From: an uncultured Flavobacterium sp.
GTDB taxonomy: Bacteria; Bacteroidota; Bacteroidia; Flavobacteriales; Flavobacteriaceae
DNA: 26,873 nt
Direction: 5' to 3'
Assembly (NCBI RefSeq): GCF_946482535.1
Contig: NZ_CAMLRU010000013.1
Location: forward strand, 1 to 26,873
A program made the position numbers and the translations under genes. The notes below the pieces were generated by a model. That model was given only the letters and a program-made list of their open reading frames with translations. It did not search any database and was not told the DNA's origin. The first letter of the stretch is position 1. Every line of letters begins with the position of its first letter. Below are positions 7,835 to 15,039 of this stretch, in pieces.

Positions 7835-8434
7835 TTATTGGTACATATCGGGAGTCACCACATATTCGGTTACGTGCTCTCCATTTTTATCTGAGTAATT
7901 ATATTTGATAGTAACTTGTTTATCTCGTAATGATTCGCAATCCGGATTCTCCTTAATGTTTTTCAAAAGACTAGGGAAAACATATGTTTTTACTGTATCT
8001 AAATTGATTTCGGCTTTTGTAATATCGTTCAATTTGTAGTTGTACTGAATGGTTTTATTGGGCAATGCCTTAACATTGACCAACACCGTTATTTCATCAA
8101 CCTGAAAAGGACAACCTCTGTTCATATTCTCTACCATTATGCCCAGTTCCGGATCAATTGGCTGATTTAATACATCGCCTTTCGGATTTAAAGCATCAAT
8201 TGTCGGCTTTAAGAAAGTGTACACTCCAAAAAAAGCCGCCCAAAAACAAATTACAAAAAGCACGATTAATATAGGATGCCTCTTTTTCTTTGGTTTATAA
8301 CCCAATACTACCGGTTGCGGTTTTTCCACTTCAAGTTTTTCCACTTCAGGAATCTGTAACAAATGCCCACAACTTACGCAGTACTTTACCTCTGAATTAT
8401 TGTCTGACTGACAATTTGGACAACTAATATTCAT
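7835..8434 (-). CDS. Zinc-ribbon membrane protein, function unknown
   Basis: This 199-residue protein has an N-terminal zinc ribbon: Cys5, Cys8, Cys19 and Cys22 form two CxxC knuckles (CPNC, CVSC). A basic linker (KPKKKRH) and one transmembrane helix at about 53-71 follow. The remaining 125 residues would lie outside the cytoplasm and are beta-rich, with two cysteines (in GCPF and DCES) that could form a disulfide. Its function is unknown; zinc-ribbon single-pass proteins are widespread in Bacteroidota. It sits 9 bases after xth and 18 before the OmpA gene, so it is probably cotranscribed with both. Confidence 0.75.
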   Translation of the reverse strand: MNISCPNCQSDNNSEVKYCVSCGHLLQIPEVEKLEVEKPQPVVLGYKPKKKRHPILIVLFVICFWAAFFGVYTFLKPTIDALNPKGDVLNQPIDPELGIMVENMNRGCPFQVDEITVLVNVKALPNKTIQYNYKLNDITKAEINLDTVKTYVFPSLLKNIKENPDCESLRDKQVTIKYNYSDKNGEHVTEYVVTPDMYQ

Positions 8435-8443
8435 TTTTATGGT

Positions 8444-9205
8444 TTAATCAATTTCTACTAAAACCGGACAATGGTCGGAATGCTTGGCTTCGGGCAAAAT
8501 CACTGCTCGTGTCAATCGGTTTCTCAAAGGTTCACTGGCCAAGCAATAATCGATTCTCCAACCTTTGTTATTGGCTCTGGCATTGGCACGATAACTCCAC
8601 CAACTGTAATGATGCGGTTCTTTGTTAAAAAAGCGAAACGTATCAATGAAACCGTTTTTCATGAATTTATCTAACCATGCGCGCTCTTCCGGTAAAAATC
8701 CGGACACTGTTTTGTTGCGAATCGGATCGTGAATGTCGATAGCTTCATGACAAATATTATAATCGCCACAGATAATTAGGTTCGGAATTTCTTTCTTCAA
8801 ATTCGTAATATACTCTTGAAATTCATCCATGTATTGGAACTTGTAATCCAAACGGTCCATATTGGTTCCCGAAGGCAAATACAAACTCATCACCGAAAAA
8901 TCGTCAAAATCAACGCGAAGATTTCGGCCTTCAAAATCCATGTGGTCAATACCGGTTCCAAAAACTACATTATTGGGTTTTACTTTGGATAAAATGGCCA
9001 CGCCGCTATACCCTTTTTTTGTAGCCGGAAACCAATAGTGATACGGGTAACCCGAAAGTTCTACATCGAGCAACGGAATCTGGTCTTCGGTGGCTTTGAT
9101 TTCTTGCAAACAAATAACATCGGGGTTGGCTTGTTGCAACCAAGTTAAAAATCCTTTGGAAATGGCTGCACGAATGCCGTTTACGTTATAAGAGATGATG
9201 CGCAT
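8444..9205 (-). CDS. xth: Exodeoxyribonuclease III
   Basis: This is an AP endonuclease / 3'-5' exonuclease of 253 residues, the usual size for ExoIII, acting in base excision repair. The endonuclease/exonuclease/phosphatase motifs are in order: the N-terminal SYNVNGIRAA (Asn7), the metal-binding LQEIK (Glu35), CGDYNICHE (Asp and Asn of the active site), GWRIDYCLAS and the C-terminal SDHCPV with the catalytic histidine. It is the first gene of the minus-strand run leading to the OmpA gene. A perfect -7 element is 53 bases upstream (9258-9265). Confidence 0.95.
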   Translation of the reverse strand: MRIISYNVNGIRAAISKGFLTWLQQANPDVICLQEIKATEDQIPLLDVELSGYPYHYWFPATKKGYSGVAILSKVKPNNVVFGTGIDHMDFEGRNLRVDFDDFSVMSLYLPSGTNMDRLDYKFQYMDEFQEYITNLKKEIPNLIICGDYNICHEAIDIHDPIRNKTVSGFLPEERAWLDKFMKNGFIDTFRFFNKEPHHYSWWSYRANARANNKGWRIDYCLASEPLRNRLTRAVILPEAKHSDHCPVLVEID

Positions 9206-9257
9206 TGAGCTTTACATTAGTTTCTATTGCGTTCTGTTCGACCGAATGGTCTTGGGT

Positions 9258-9265
9258 CAAAAATA
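9258..9265 (-). promoter_or_regulatory. -7 promoter element for xth operon
   Basis: On the minus strand this reads TATTTTTG, matching TAnnTTTG exactly. It would give a 5' leader of about 45 bases for xth. It lies in the 194-bp divergent gap shared with the acyltransferase gene. Confidence 0.5.
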
Positions 9266-9364
9266 GACAAAAAGCCAAACATTTGAAACCCAAAAACCAT
9301 AATAAAAAATTAAAGTTTCAACTGTGTTTTCCACATTTTCTCAAGGCTATTTCAGCAGAATTAC

Positions 9365-9372
9365 TATCTTTG
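9365..9372 (+). promoter_or_regulatory. -7 promoter element for acyltransferase gene
   Basis: TATCTTTG is an exact match to TAnnTTTG and lies 27 bases before the ATG at 9400. The reading frame stays open upstream of it back to 9205, so this element is what fixes the start at 9400. Confidence 0.6.
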
Positions 9373-9399
9373 TTTCTTACTCAAAAACGAACGGTATAC

Positions 9400-11217
9400 A
9401 TGGGTTTAGTTACTGCTAAAGAAGTTGCAAAAGCAATAAACGCTGATAAATATGGGGTTTTCGGAACTTTTTGCGGCTGGTTACTAATGAAAGCTTTGAA
9501 AATTTCGACCTTGAATAAAATCTACGACCGCAACAAACATTTGAGCGAAGTAGAATTCCTGAATGCTATTTTGGACGAGTTTCAAATTAAGTTTGAAATT
9601 CCCGAAGACGATTTAAAACGATTGCCCAAAGACGGCGCTTATATTACCATTTCTAATCATCCGCTTGGCGGCATTGACGGTATTTTATTATTGAAATTGA
9701 TGCTCGAAAGAGAACCGAATTTCAAAATCATCGCCAATTTCCTCTTGCATCGAATCGAACCGATGAAACCTTATATCATGCCGGTGAATCCTTTCGAGAA
9801 TCACAAAGACGCCAAGTCGAGTGTTATCGGGATTAAAGAAACGTTGCGTCATTTGAGCGATGGTAAACCGCTAGGGATGTTTCCGGCCGGGGAAGTTTCG
9901 ACATACAAAGACGGTCAATTGGTGGTAGACAAAGCTTGGGAAGAAGGGGCGATTAAAGTAATCCGAAAAGCTCAGGTTCCGGTGGTGCCGATTTATTTTC
10001 ATGCGAAAAACAGTCGCTTTTTTTACTTTTTATCCAAAATCAATCCGACCTTAAGAACGGCCAAATTGCCTTCGGAATTGTTGACCCAAAAAGACCGCGT
10101 GATTAAAGTGCGTATCGGAAAACCCATTTCGGTAGCCGAGCAAAACGAACACAAAACCATCGAAGAATACTCGGAGTTTTTGCGTCGTAAGACTTATATG
10201 TTGGCCAATTCTTTTAATGAAGAATCTAAATTGTTGAGTTCGCAAAACCTTAATCTCAACTTAAATTTAAAAACGCCTAAGAGTCCGAAACAGATTGTAA
10301 AACCGGCCAATCACGATAAAATCTTAGAAGAAGTAGAAGTATTAAAACAAGGTGATTTTCGCTTGTTACAAAGTAAAAACTATATAGTTTTCTTAGTTAC
10401 GGCCGATAAGATTCCGAATATTTTACACGAAATAGGTCGCTTGCGCGAAATTACTTTTAGAGCGGTTGGTGAAGGCACTAACGAGTCTATCGACCTTGAT
10501 CAATACGACAATTATTACCACCATATGTTTCTTTGGGACGATGAAAACCAGCAAATTGCAGGCGCTTACCGCATGGGATTGGGTTCTGAAATTTTCCCGA
10601 AATATGGTATAGAAGGGTTTTATTTGCAGGATTTATTCCGATTTGAACCCGAATTGTACGGCATGATGTCACAGTCGATAGAAATGGGAAGAGCCTTTAT
10701 TGTTAGTGATTACCAGCAAAAACCAATGCCGTTATTTTTGCTTTGGAAAGGCATCGTACACACCACATTGCGCTATCCCGAACACAAATATTTGATTGGC
10801 GGCGTGAGTATCAGCAACCAATTTACGGAATTCTCCAAATCGTTGATGATTGAATTTATGAAGTCGCATTATTACGATCCGTATGTGGCGCAATACATCC
10901 ACCCGAAAAAAGAATTCAAGGTAAAACTCAAGGATGCCGACAAAGATTTTGTGTTCAATGAAACCGAAGCCGACCTGAATAAATTCGACAAAATTATAGA
11001 CGAAGTTGAACCGGGCAGTTTAAGATTGCCGGTTTTGATTAAGAAATACATCAAGCAAAATGCACGCGTAGTGGCTTTTAATGTTGATCCTTTATTCAAC
11101 AATGCCGTTGATGGCTTAATGTACATCAGAATCGCTGATTTACCCGAAAGTACGGTAAAACCGGTGATGGAAGAGTTTCAAGCCGAGTTGGAACGAAAAG
11201 AGAAGAACTATAAATAG
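9400..11217 (+). CDS. Bifunctional acyltransferase (OlsF/GlsF-like aminolipid synthase)
   Basis: This 605-residue protein has two fused acyltransferase domains. Residues about 75-290 form a PlsC-like lysophospholipid acyltransferase of the putative-hemolysin type, with NHPLGGIDG (His87, Asp93) and FPAGEVS (Glu165). Residues about 325-530 look like the OlsB-type GNAT fold that N-acylates an amino acid, with FREITFRAVGEG and later EMGRAFIV. This order matches OlsF enzymes, which make ornithine or glycine lipids from acyl-ACP in two steps; F. johnsoniae is known to have one. The product here (ornithine, glycine or another headgroup) cannot be read from the sequence. In-frame sequence upstream to 9205 is excluded because it contains the promoter element and basic, low-complexity codons. 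A bidirectional terminator follows. Confidence 0.8.
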   Translation: MGLVTAKEVAKAINADKYGVFGTFCGWLLMKALKISTLNKIYDRNKHLSEVEFLNAILDEFQIKFEIPEDDLKRLPKDGAYITISNHPLGGIDGILLLKLMLEREPNFKIIANFLLHRIEPMKPYIMPVNPFENHKDAKSSVIGIKETLRHLSDGKPLGMFPAGEVSTYKDGQLVVDKAWEEGAIKVIRKAQVPVVPIYFHAKNSRFFYFLSKINPTLRTAKLPSELLTQKDRVIKVRIGKPISVAEQNEHKTIEEYSEFLRRKTYMLANSFNEESKLLSSQNLNLNLNLKTPKSPKQIVKPANHDKILEEVEVLKQGDFRLLQSKNYIVFLVTADKIPNILHEIGRLREITFRAVGEGTNESIDLDQYDNYYHHMFLWDDENQQIAGAYRMGLGSEIFPKYGIEGFYLQDLFRFEPELYGMMSQSIEMGRAFIVSDYQQKPMPLFLLWKGIVHTTLRYPEHKYLIGGVSISNQFTEFSKSLMIEFMKSHYYDPYVAQYIHPKKEFKVKLKDADKDFVFNETEADLNKFDKIIDEVEPGSLRLPVLIKKYIKQNARVVAFNVDPLFNNAVDGLMYIRIADLPESTVKPVMEEFQAELERKEKNYK

Positions 11218-11224
11218 TCACAAT

Positions 11225-11255
11225 AAAAAAGGCAACTCGTTGAGTTGCCTTTTTT
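11225..11255. terminator. Bidirectional intrinsic terminator
   Basis: The perfect stem AAAAAAGGCAACTC / GAGTTGCCTTTTTT (11225-11238, 11242-11255) has loop GTT. It has a T-tail in both directions and serves the acyltransferase gene (plus) and the M48 protease operon (minus), whose stop codon is at 11258. Confidence 0.95.
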
Positions 11256-11257
11256 AG

Positions 11258-12058
11258 TTATTCTAACTTTATTTTTTCCTGAAAAGCTTTCCAATCTTTT
11301 TCAGATAAAGTGGGTTTGCTTTTTAGTTTTTTGCCTTTGATATAGTCTAAAATATATTGGGCTCTTTCTTCTGATTCCGGATGGTCTGAAATCCAGTACA
11401 TGGCTTGACTCATTTCGGTGTCTTGTGCCATTTGGTACATAAAATCAGCCATAGGCTTGGGATCAATTTTAGCTTCAATCATATAATCAACACTGGTGAT
11501 ATCGGCCTCTTTTTCTAAAGTTCTGTCGTAGGCTGAAGAGGTTAATTCTTTTAAAATTTCTCTGGCCATCGCGCCGCCTTTACTGCCGCCGGCAGCGGTT
11601 AATAAAACCGAATACCCTAACTCTTTAGACAACTTTTTCATCACGTGGTTTTTTTCAATGTGGGCAATCTCGTGTCCCAAAACCCCTTGTAACGCTTCTT
11701 GTCTTTTACAGTCTTCTATCAAGCCCGTGTAAACCACCAAATGATTATTCGGCAAAGCAAAAGCATTGATTTCATCTTTAATAATGATGTGCACTTTTAA
11801 AGAATCACGCTCTATACCATTGGCTTCACAAAGCGGATTAATCAAACTGTCGAGTGTTTTTACCAAAGTATCATTAACCACTATATCTTCCGTATTGGAG
11901 ATTTCATACCAAATCATATCGCCCAATTTATTCTCAAGATTAGTGGTACGCTCTGTTACTTTGAAAAAACGCATAAAATCCAATTGGGAAAAACCAAACC
12001 AGACAGCGCCAAAAGTCATTATTATAATCAATCCCTGAAAAATGGTTCTTTGTATCAT
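11258..12058 (-). CDS. M48-family zinc metalloprotease
   Basis: This is a 266-residue membrane-anchored peptidase. One N-terminal hydrophobic segment (about 7-26) precedes the M48 domain, with the zinc motif HEIAH (His129, Glu130, His133) and the third ligand Glu184 in EKEAD. The segment NAFALPNNHLVVYTGLIE is typical of the family. It resembles BepA/LoiP-type envelope quality-control proteases, but the C-terminal TPR region of BepA is absent. An ATG four codons upstream (12070) is possible. The ATG at 12058 overlaps the previous stop as TAATG, which favours translational coupling. It is the last gene of a four-gene minus-strand operon. Confidence 0.88.
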   Translation of the reverse strand: MIQRTIFQGLIIIMTFGAVWFGFSQLDFMRFFKVTERTTNLENKLGDMIWYEISNTEDIVVNDTLVKTLDSLINPLCEANGIERDSLKVHIIIKDEINAFALPNNHLVVYTGLIEDCKRQEALQGVLGHEIAHIEKNHVMKKLSKELGYSVLLTAAGGSKGGAMAREILKELTSSAYDRTLEKEADITSVDYMIEAKIDPKPMADFMYQMAQDTEMSQAMYWISDHPESEERAQYILDYIKGKKLKSKPTLSEKDWKAFQEKIKLE

Positions 12059-12489
12059 TATGGTCTGCAAATTAAGTTAGTAACATTTCCGAAGAACAAA
12101 AATTGCACGTGTTTTCCTTTACGGGTTTGAACAGCAGCATAAATCGTGGAGAAGATTTCAAACAAATTGAATAGTATCACCGTGAAAATATAAGCGAAAT
12201 ATTCATTGCTCACTTTTTCATCCGAAAACAAAATGGAAACCGTCCACCAAAAGCTGGCGCTGTTAATTCCCAGTAAGGCCAACTGTGACAATAAAGCTTG
12301 GGTACAATGCCATCGCACAAAATAAGTGCCTTTTCGGTTGGCCAAAAAGAAAAAGAAAGTAGCCAACAAATTAATAATCGGTAAAGGCAACCCGGCAATA
12401 AGGGCAACCAAAGACATCAAATAACTATTGGATGACTTCTCGCATTCATGTTCGCCCGGTTTGTAGGCAAAAGTGGTTTCTTGTATCAT
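12058..12489 (-). CDS. DUF4870/Tic20-like membrane protein
   Basis: This 143-residue membrane protein has about four hydrophobic segments (roughly 24-50, 63-77, 81-90, 97-118). The signature FVRWHCTQALLSQLALLGIN resembles the His-x-x-Gln-Ala segment of the DUF4870 / Tic20-like family. Biochemical function is unknown. It starts at an ATGA overlap with the DUF2752 gene and ends at a TAATG overlap with the M48 gene, so the three products are probably made in a coupled way. Confidence 0.65.
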   Translation of the reverse strand: MIQETTFAYKPGEHECEKSSNSYLMSLVALIAGLPLPIINLLATFFFFLANRKGTYFVRWHCTQALLSQLALLGINSASFWWTVSILFSDEKVSNEYFAYIFTVILFNLFEIFSTIYAAVQTRKGKHVQFLFFGNVTNLICRP

Positions 12490-12890
12490 AGATTTTTATA
12501 TAAATTCCAAATCCAATTGAGCAATACTAAAATAATTAAAACAACAGCAACCCATCGCTTTCTGATAATGGCTTCTGTTTTTTTATAAGCTAAAAAAAAG
12601 GTTTCTTTTTTGGAAACAATATCTGCCAAAACCCAAAAGGGGAAAATAGTCATGATAACCGCAACAATTATTCCAAAAGGATTGAGTAGTAAAGAGTCTG
12701 TAATTTTACCTTCCGAAAGCAACACTACAGCTCGAGTGGTACCACAAGACGGACAAGCATAGCCGGTCACATTTTTAATGATACACACTCCAACTGTTCC
12801 TTGTTGTTCCTGATGGATGTTGTAAAAAAGATAAATAAATCCCGCTAAACAAGCTATAATTAATATAAAATATAACTTATTACGGGTCAT
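12486..12890 (-). CDS. DUF2752 membrane protein
   Basis: This 134-residue protein carries the diagnostic DUF2752 motif YACPSCGTTRAV (Cys46, Cys49, Arg53), followed by LLLNPFGIIVAV. Three hydrophobic helices lie at about 6-23, 70-93 and 113-131. The family's function is unknown; the paired cysteines suggest metal or redox chemistry but this is not shown. It is 3 bases after the TM2 gene and overlaps the next gene by 4 (ATGA). Confidence 0.85.
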   Translation of the reverse strand: MTRNKLYFILIIACLAGFIYLFYNIHQEQQGTVGVCIIKNVTGYACPSCGTTRAVVLLSEGKITDSLLLNPFGIIVAVIMTIFPFWVLADIVSKKETFFLAYKKTEAIIRKRWVAVVLIILVLLNWIWNLYKNL

Positions 12891-12893
12891 TTA

Positions 12894-13232
12894 TTAATAG
12901 AAGGTATTTTGGAAAATCTCCATGTTTTTTTCACGGGTAGCACCCATGATTAAAAACCAGTCAACAATCGCCCAAATTCCTAAACCTCCACAGGTTAAGA
13001 GTTTTCCTACTCCCATTCCGGTATCGCCTATCATAAAGCGGTCAATTCCTAACTGCCCGCCTAAAAGCGATACGATTAATGAAGTAGTCGGCTCTTTAAA
13101 TTGAAGGGTTTGAACTAAACCCCATTTGGATTCGTCAAGGCTTAATAATTTTTCTCTAACAGCATTAAGGTGATGACTCTCAAAATACTTTGCGTTCATC
13201 ATCATAAACATGTCGACTTTTTGTGCGTCCAT
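12894..13232 (-). CDS. TM2-domain membrane protein
   Basis: This 112-residue protein has a hydrophilic N-terminal half and a C-terminal TM2 domain: two helices containing LLGGQLGIDRFMIGDTGMG and GLGIWAIVDWFLIMG, joined by the characteristic G-x-D-R-F segment. The role of TM2 proteins in bacteria is not established. It is the first gene of the four-gene operon. Upstream, a weak -7-like TACTTTTC (minus strand, 13314-13307) is the best promoter candidate. Confidence 0.85.
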   Translation of the reverse strand: MDAQKVDMFMMMNAKYFESHHLNAVREKLLSLDESKWGLVQTLQFKEPTTSLIVSLLGGQLGIDRFMIGDTGMGVGKLLTCGGLGIWAIVDWFLIMGATREKNMEIFQNTFY

Positions 13233-13288
13233 AATAAAATGTTTTATTGGTTTTGTTAATTGATGGCACTAATATATAAAATTCTTAT

Positions 13289-13334
13289 AAAAAACAATGC
13301 GCTGCAGAAAAGTATTGTGACAGTGTATTGTTTT
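13289..13334. repeat. Inverted repeat in the gap between TM2 and dehydrogenase genes
   Basis: AAAACAAT (13291-13298) and ATTGTTTT (13327-13334) are 8-base arms around a 28-base spacer. The gap lies between the end of the dehydrogenase gene and the start of the TM2 operon, both on the minus strand. It could be a weak terminator or an operator; evidence is slight. Confidence 0.3.
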
Positions 13335-13341
13335 AAATAAA

Positions 13342-14304
13342 TCAACTATTCCCCTTTTGTAACTGAATTATTTTATTGACGATAGTCTGCGCCAACTTCT
13401 CATGACTTTCAAAAGTCCAACCGGCTATGTGTGGCGTTAACAAAACATTTTCGGCTTGTAGTAAATACTCAAAGGCTTGGGTTTTTTCGGTACCGATAAA
13501 AAGATTTTCAAAAGATAATTTTTCGTACTCCAACACATCCAATCCGGCACCCAAGATTTTACCGGAATGTAATGCATCAACCAAATCATCAGTAACCACA
13601 TTTTTACCTCGAGATGTATTGATCAACCAAAACGGTTTGGCAAAAGCTTGAATAAATTCGGTATTGACCATTTTATCCGTCACCGGTGTCCATGGAATGT
13701 GTAAACTCAAAACATCGGCTTGGGCTTGTAATTCCGAAAGAGAAACTTGCTTGGCATTGGCATCGCCAACATTCGGGAGAATGTCATAACACAAAACCTC
13801 AACCTCAAATCCGCGTAGTTTTTTGGCAAAAGATTTTCCCATATTGCCATAACCAATAATCCCGACGGTTTTGCCTTCTAACTCATAACCGCGATTGCCT
13901 TCACGAATCCATTTCCCTTCACGAACAAGCTTGTCTGCCCGATTGAGTTTATTCATTAAAGACAAGAGCATTCCCAACGCATGTTCTCCCACGGCATTAC
14001 TATTGCCCTCGGGTGCCGCAATCAAATGAATCCCTTTGGTTTGAGCATAATCACAATCTATACTTTCCAATCCGGCTCCGACTCTGGCTATGAATTTCAA
14101 GTTGGTGGCTTTGTCTAAAAAATCTTGGTCAATTTTAAATCGACTGCGTATGACTATACCGTGATATTGGTGAATTTTGGCTTCGATTTCGGTTTTAGAA
14201 GAAGTAAAATCGGCTTCATTTTGAAACCCTGCTTTTTCCAATTGCTCCCACAATAAAGGATGATTGCTGTCGAGATGCAGGATTTTTGTTTGCTGAAAAG
14301 TCAT
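13342..14304 (-). CDS. D-2-hydroxyacid dehydrogenase (SerA-like)
   Basis: This 320-residue NAD-dependent dehydrogenase has the Rossmann motif GIIGYGNMGKSFAKKL near 150-165. The catalytic residues are visible as Arg in INTSRGK, Glu in DVLEYE and His in LTPHIAGW. It lacks the ACT domain of long phosphoglycerate dehydrogenases, so the substrate may be 3-phosphoglycerate or another 2-hydroxyacid. A TTG two codons upstream opens the frame, but the ATG at 14304 is the normal start. A near-match to the -7 element (TATCTTTA, minus strand, 14329-14322) is 18 bases upstream. It is divergent from the nos operon. Confidence 0.85.
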   Translation of the reverse strand: MTFQQTKILHLDSNHPLLWEQLEKAGFQNEADFTSSKTEIEAKIHQYHGIVIRSRFKIDQDFLDKATNLKFIARVGAGLESIDCDYAQTKGIHLIAAPEGNSNAVGEHALGMLLSLMNKLNRADKLVREGKWIREGNRGYELEGKTVGIIGYGNMGKSFAKKLRGFEVEVLCYDILPNVGDANAKQVSLSELQAQADVLSLHIPWTPVTDKMVNTEFIQAFAKPFWLINTSRGKNVVTDDLVDALHSGKILGAGLDVLEYEKLSFENLFIGTEKTQAFEYLLQAENVLLTPHIAGWTFESHEKLAQTIVNKIIQLQKGNS

Positions 14305-14421
14305 AGTCAAAAATTGAAAAGTAAAGATAGTATTTCTTGTTCAAACTTTTAATCGCACCGCTTTCATTTTACCACCGGAATAGCATGGGTTACAAATCGT
14401 CAGAAAAAGTTTCTTTACGAC

Positions 14422-14437
14422 TATGATTGTAATCATA
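14422..14437. promoter_or_regulatory. CRP/FNR-type operator of the nos operon
   Basis: TATGATTGTAATCATA is palindromic apart from its two central bases and has the TGA-N6-TCA core of CRP/FNR-family sites. It is 13/16 identical to the site before ric (24148-24163). Its centre is 37.5 bp upstream of the last base of the -7 element, that is about -42 to -44 from the expected transcription start, the class II activator position. No -33 TTTG is present. Confidence 0.7.
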
Positions 14438-14459
14438 AAATTAACAGTCGTTTAACTTT

Positions 14460-14467
14460 TAAATTTG
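14460..14467 (+). promoter_or_regulatory. -7 promoter element of the nos operon
   Basis: TAAATTTG matches TAnnTTTG exactly and is 26 bases before the ATG of the cytochrome c gene. Together with the operator at 14422-14437 it forms an activator-dependent promoter. Confidence 0.65.
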
Positions 14468-14493
14468 TTTAAGAAATTTTAATACATCCTATC

Positions 14494-14976
14494 ATGAAAA
14501 AATTAATTTTAACTGCTCTCGCTTTTTCTCTGCTAATCGCTTGCGGAAAAAAGGAAAAAGAAACAGAAGAGTATAACCCGGCAGCAGATCCAACTGCTAC
14601 TGAAACAACTGCTACTGACCCTTCAACTTACGATCCGAAAAGAGGAGAAGGTAAATTTACAACTGTAGAATTAGGCGCTGCACTCGACCAAGCCATGGCC
14701 ACCAAAGGAGAGGAAGTAGCCGGTGTAAAATGTACCTCTTGTCACAAAATGACCGATGAAAAATTAGTAGGTCCGGGCTGGAAAGGCGTAACCGAAAGAA
14801 GAAAACCGGAATGGATTATGAACTTCATCACCAATCCTGACCCGATGATTGACAAAGACCCGGAAGTGCAAGCGCAATTGGAAATTTGTTTGGTACGTAT
14901 GCCAAACCAAGGGTTGAGCGACGACGACGCCCGTCATATTTTAGAATTCATGCGTAAAAATGACGGTGTAAAATAA
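14494..14976 (+). CDS. Cytochrome c lipoprotein of the nos operon
   Basis: This 160-residue lipoprotein has the lipobox LIAC (Cys17), a Thr/Glu-rich flexible linker to about residue 50 and a monohaem cytochrome c domain. The haem is bound at CTSCH (Cys80, Cys83, His84), and Met136 in VRMPNQGLSDD is the likely axial ligand. The closing helix LEFMRKN is typical of class I cytochromes. Its position directly before nosZ, and the absence of other electron carriers in the operon, suggest it delivers electrons to NosZ at the periplasmic face of a membrane (inference). It is the first gene behind the FNR-type promoter. Confidence 0.88.
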   Translation: MKKLILTALAFSLLIACGKKEKETEEYNPAADPTATETTATDPSTYDPKRGEGKFTTVELGAALDQAMATKGEEVAGVKCTSCHKMTDEKLVGPGWKGVTERRKPEWIMNFITNPDPMIDKDPEVQAQLEICLVRMPNQGLSDDDARHILEFMRKNDGVK

Positions 14977-14987
14977 ACCAAAACCTG

Positions 14988-15021
14988 AGATTGGTTGTCC
15001 CGTGAAAGTGCTGACCAATCT
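14988..15021 (+). repeat. Stem-loop between cytochrome c gene and nosZ
   Basis: AGATTGGT (14988-14995) pairs perfectly with ACCAATCT (15014-15021) around an 18-base loop. It begins 11 bases after the cytochrome stop and ends 18 bases before the nosZ ATG. There is no T-run, so it is more likely an mRNA processing or stability element than a terminator. Confidence 0.55.
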
Positions 15022-15039
15022 TATTTAAAATCAATAATA

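Noticed and set aside
7230..7898. A 222-codon plus-strand open frame antisense to the OmpA lipoprotein and zinc-ribbon genes
   Set aside because: It is rich in Ser, Leu and Phe, as expected from the complement of a coiled-coil gene. It has no domain, and both sense genes are well supported.
9205..9399. N-terminal 65-codon extension of the acyltransferase
   Set aside because: It contains the promoter element at 9365-9372, is basic and low-complexity, and would begin on the first base of the divergent xth gene.
14402..14414. AGAAA-AAG-TTTCT dyad as a second operator before the nos operon
   Set aside because: The arms are only 5 bases in A/T-rich sequence, and there is no counterpart before ric; probably chance.
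14995..15039. TTG start extending NosZ by 15 residues
   Set aside because: It lies within the intergenic stem-loop and would bury the lipoprotein signal peptide; the ATG at 15040 gives a normal one.
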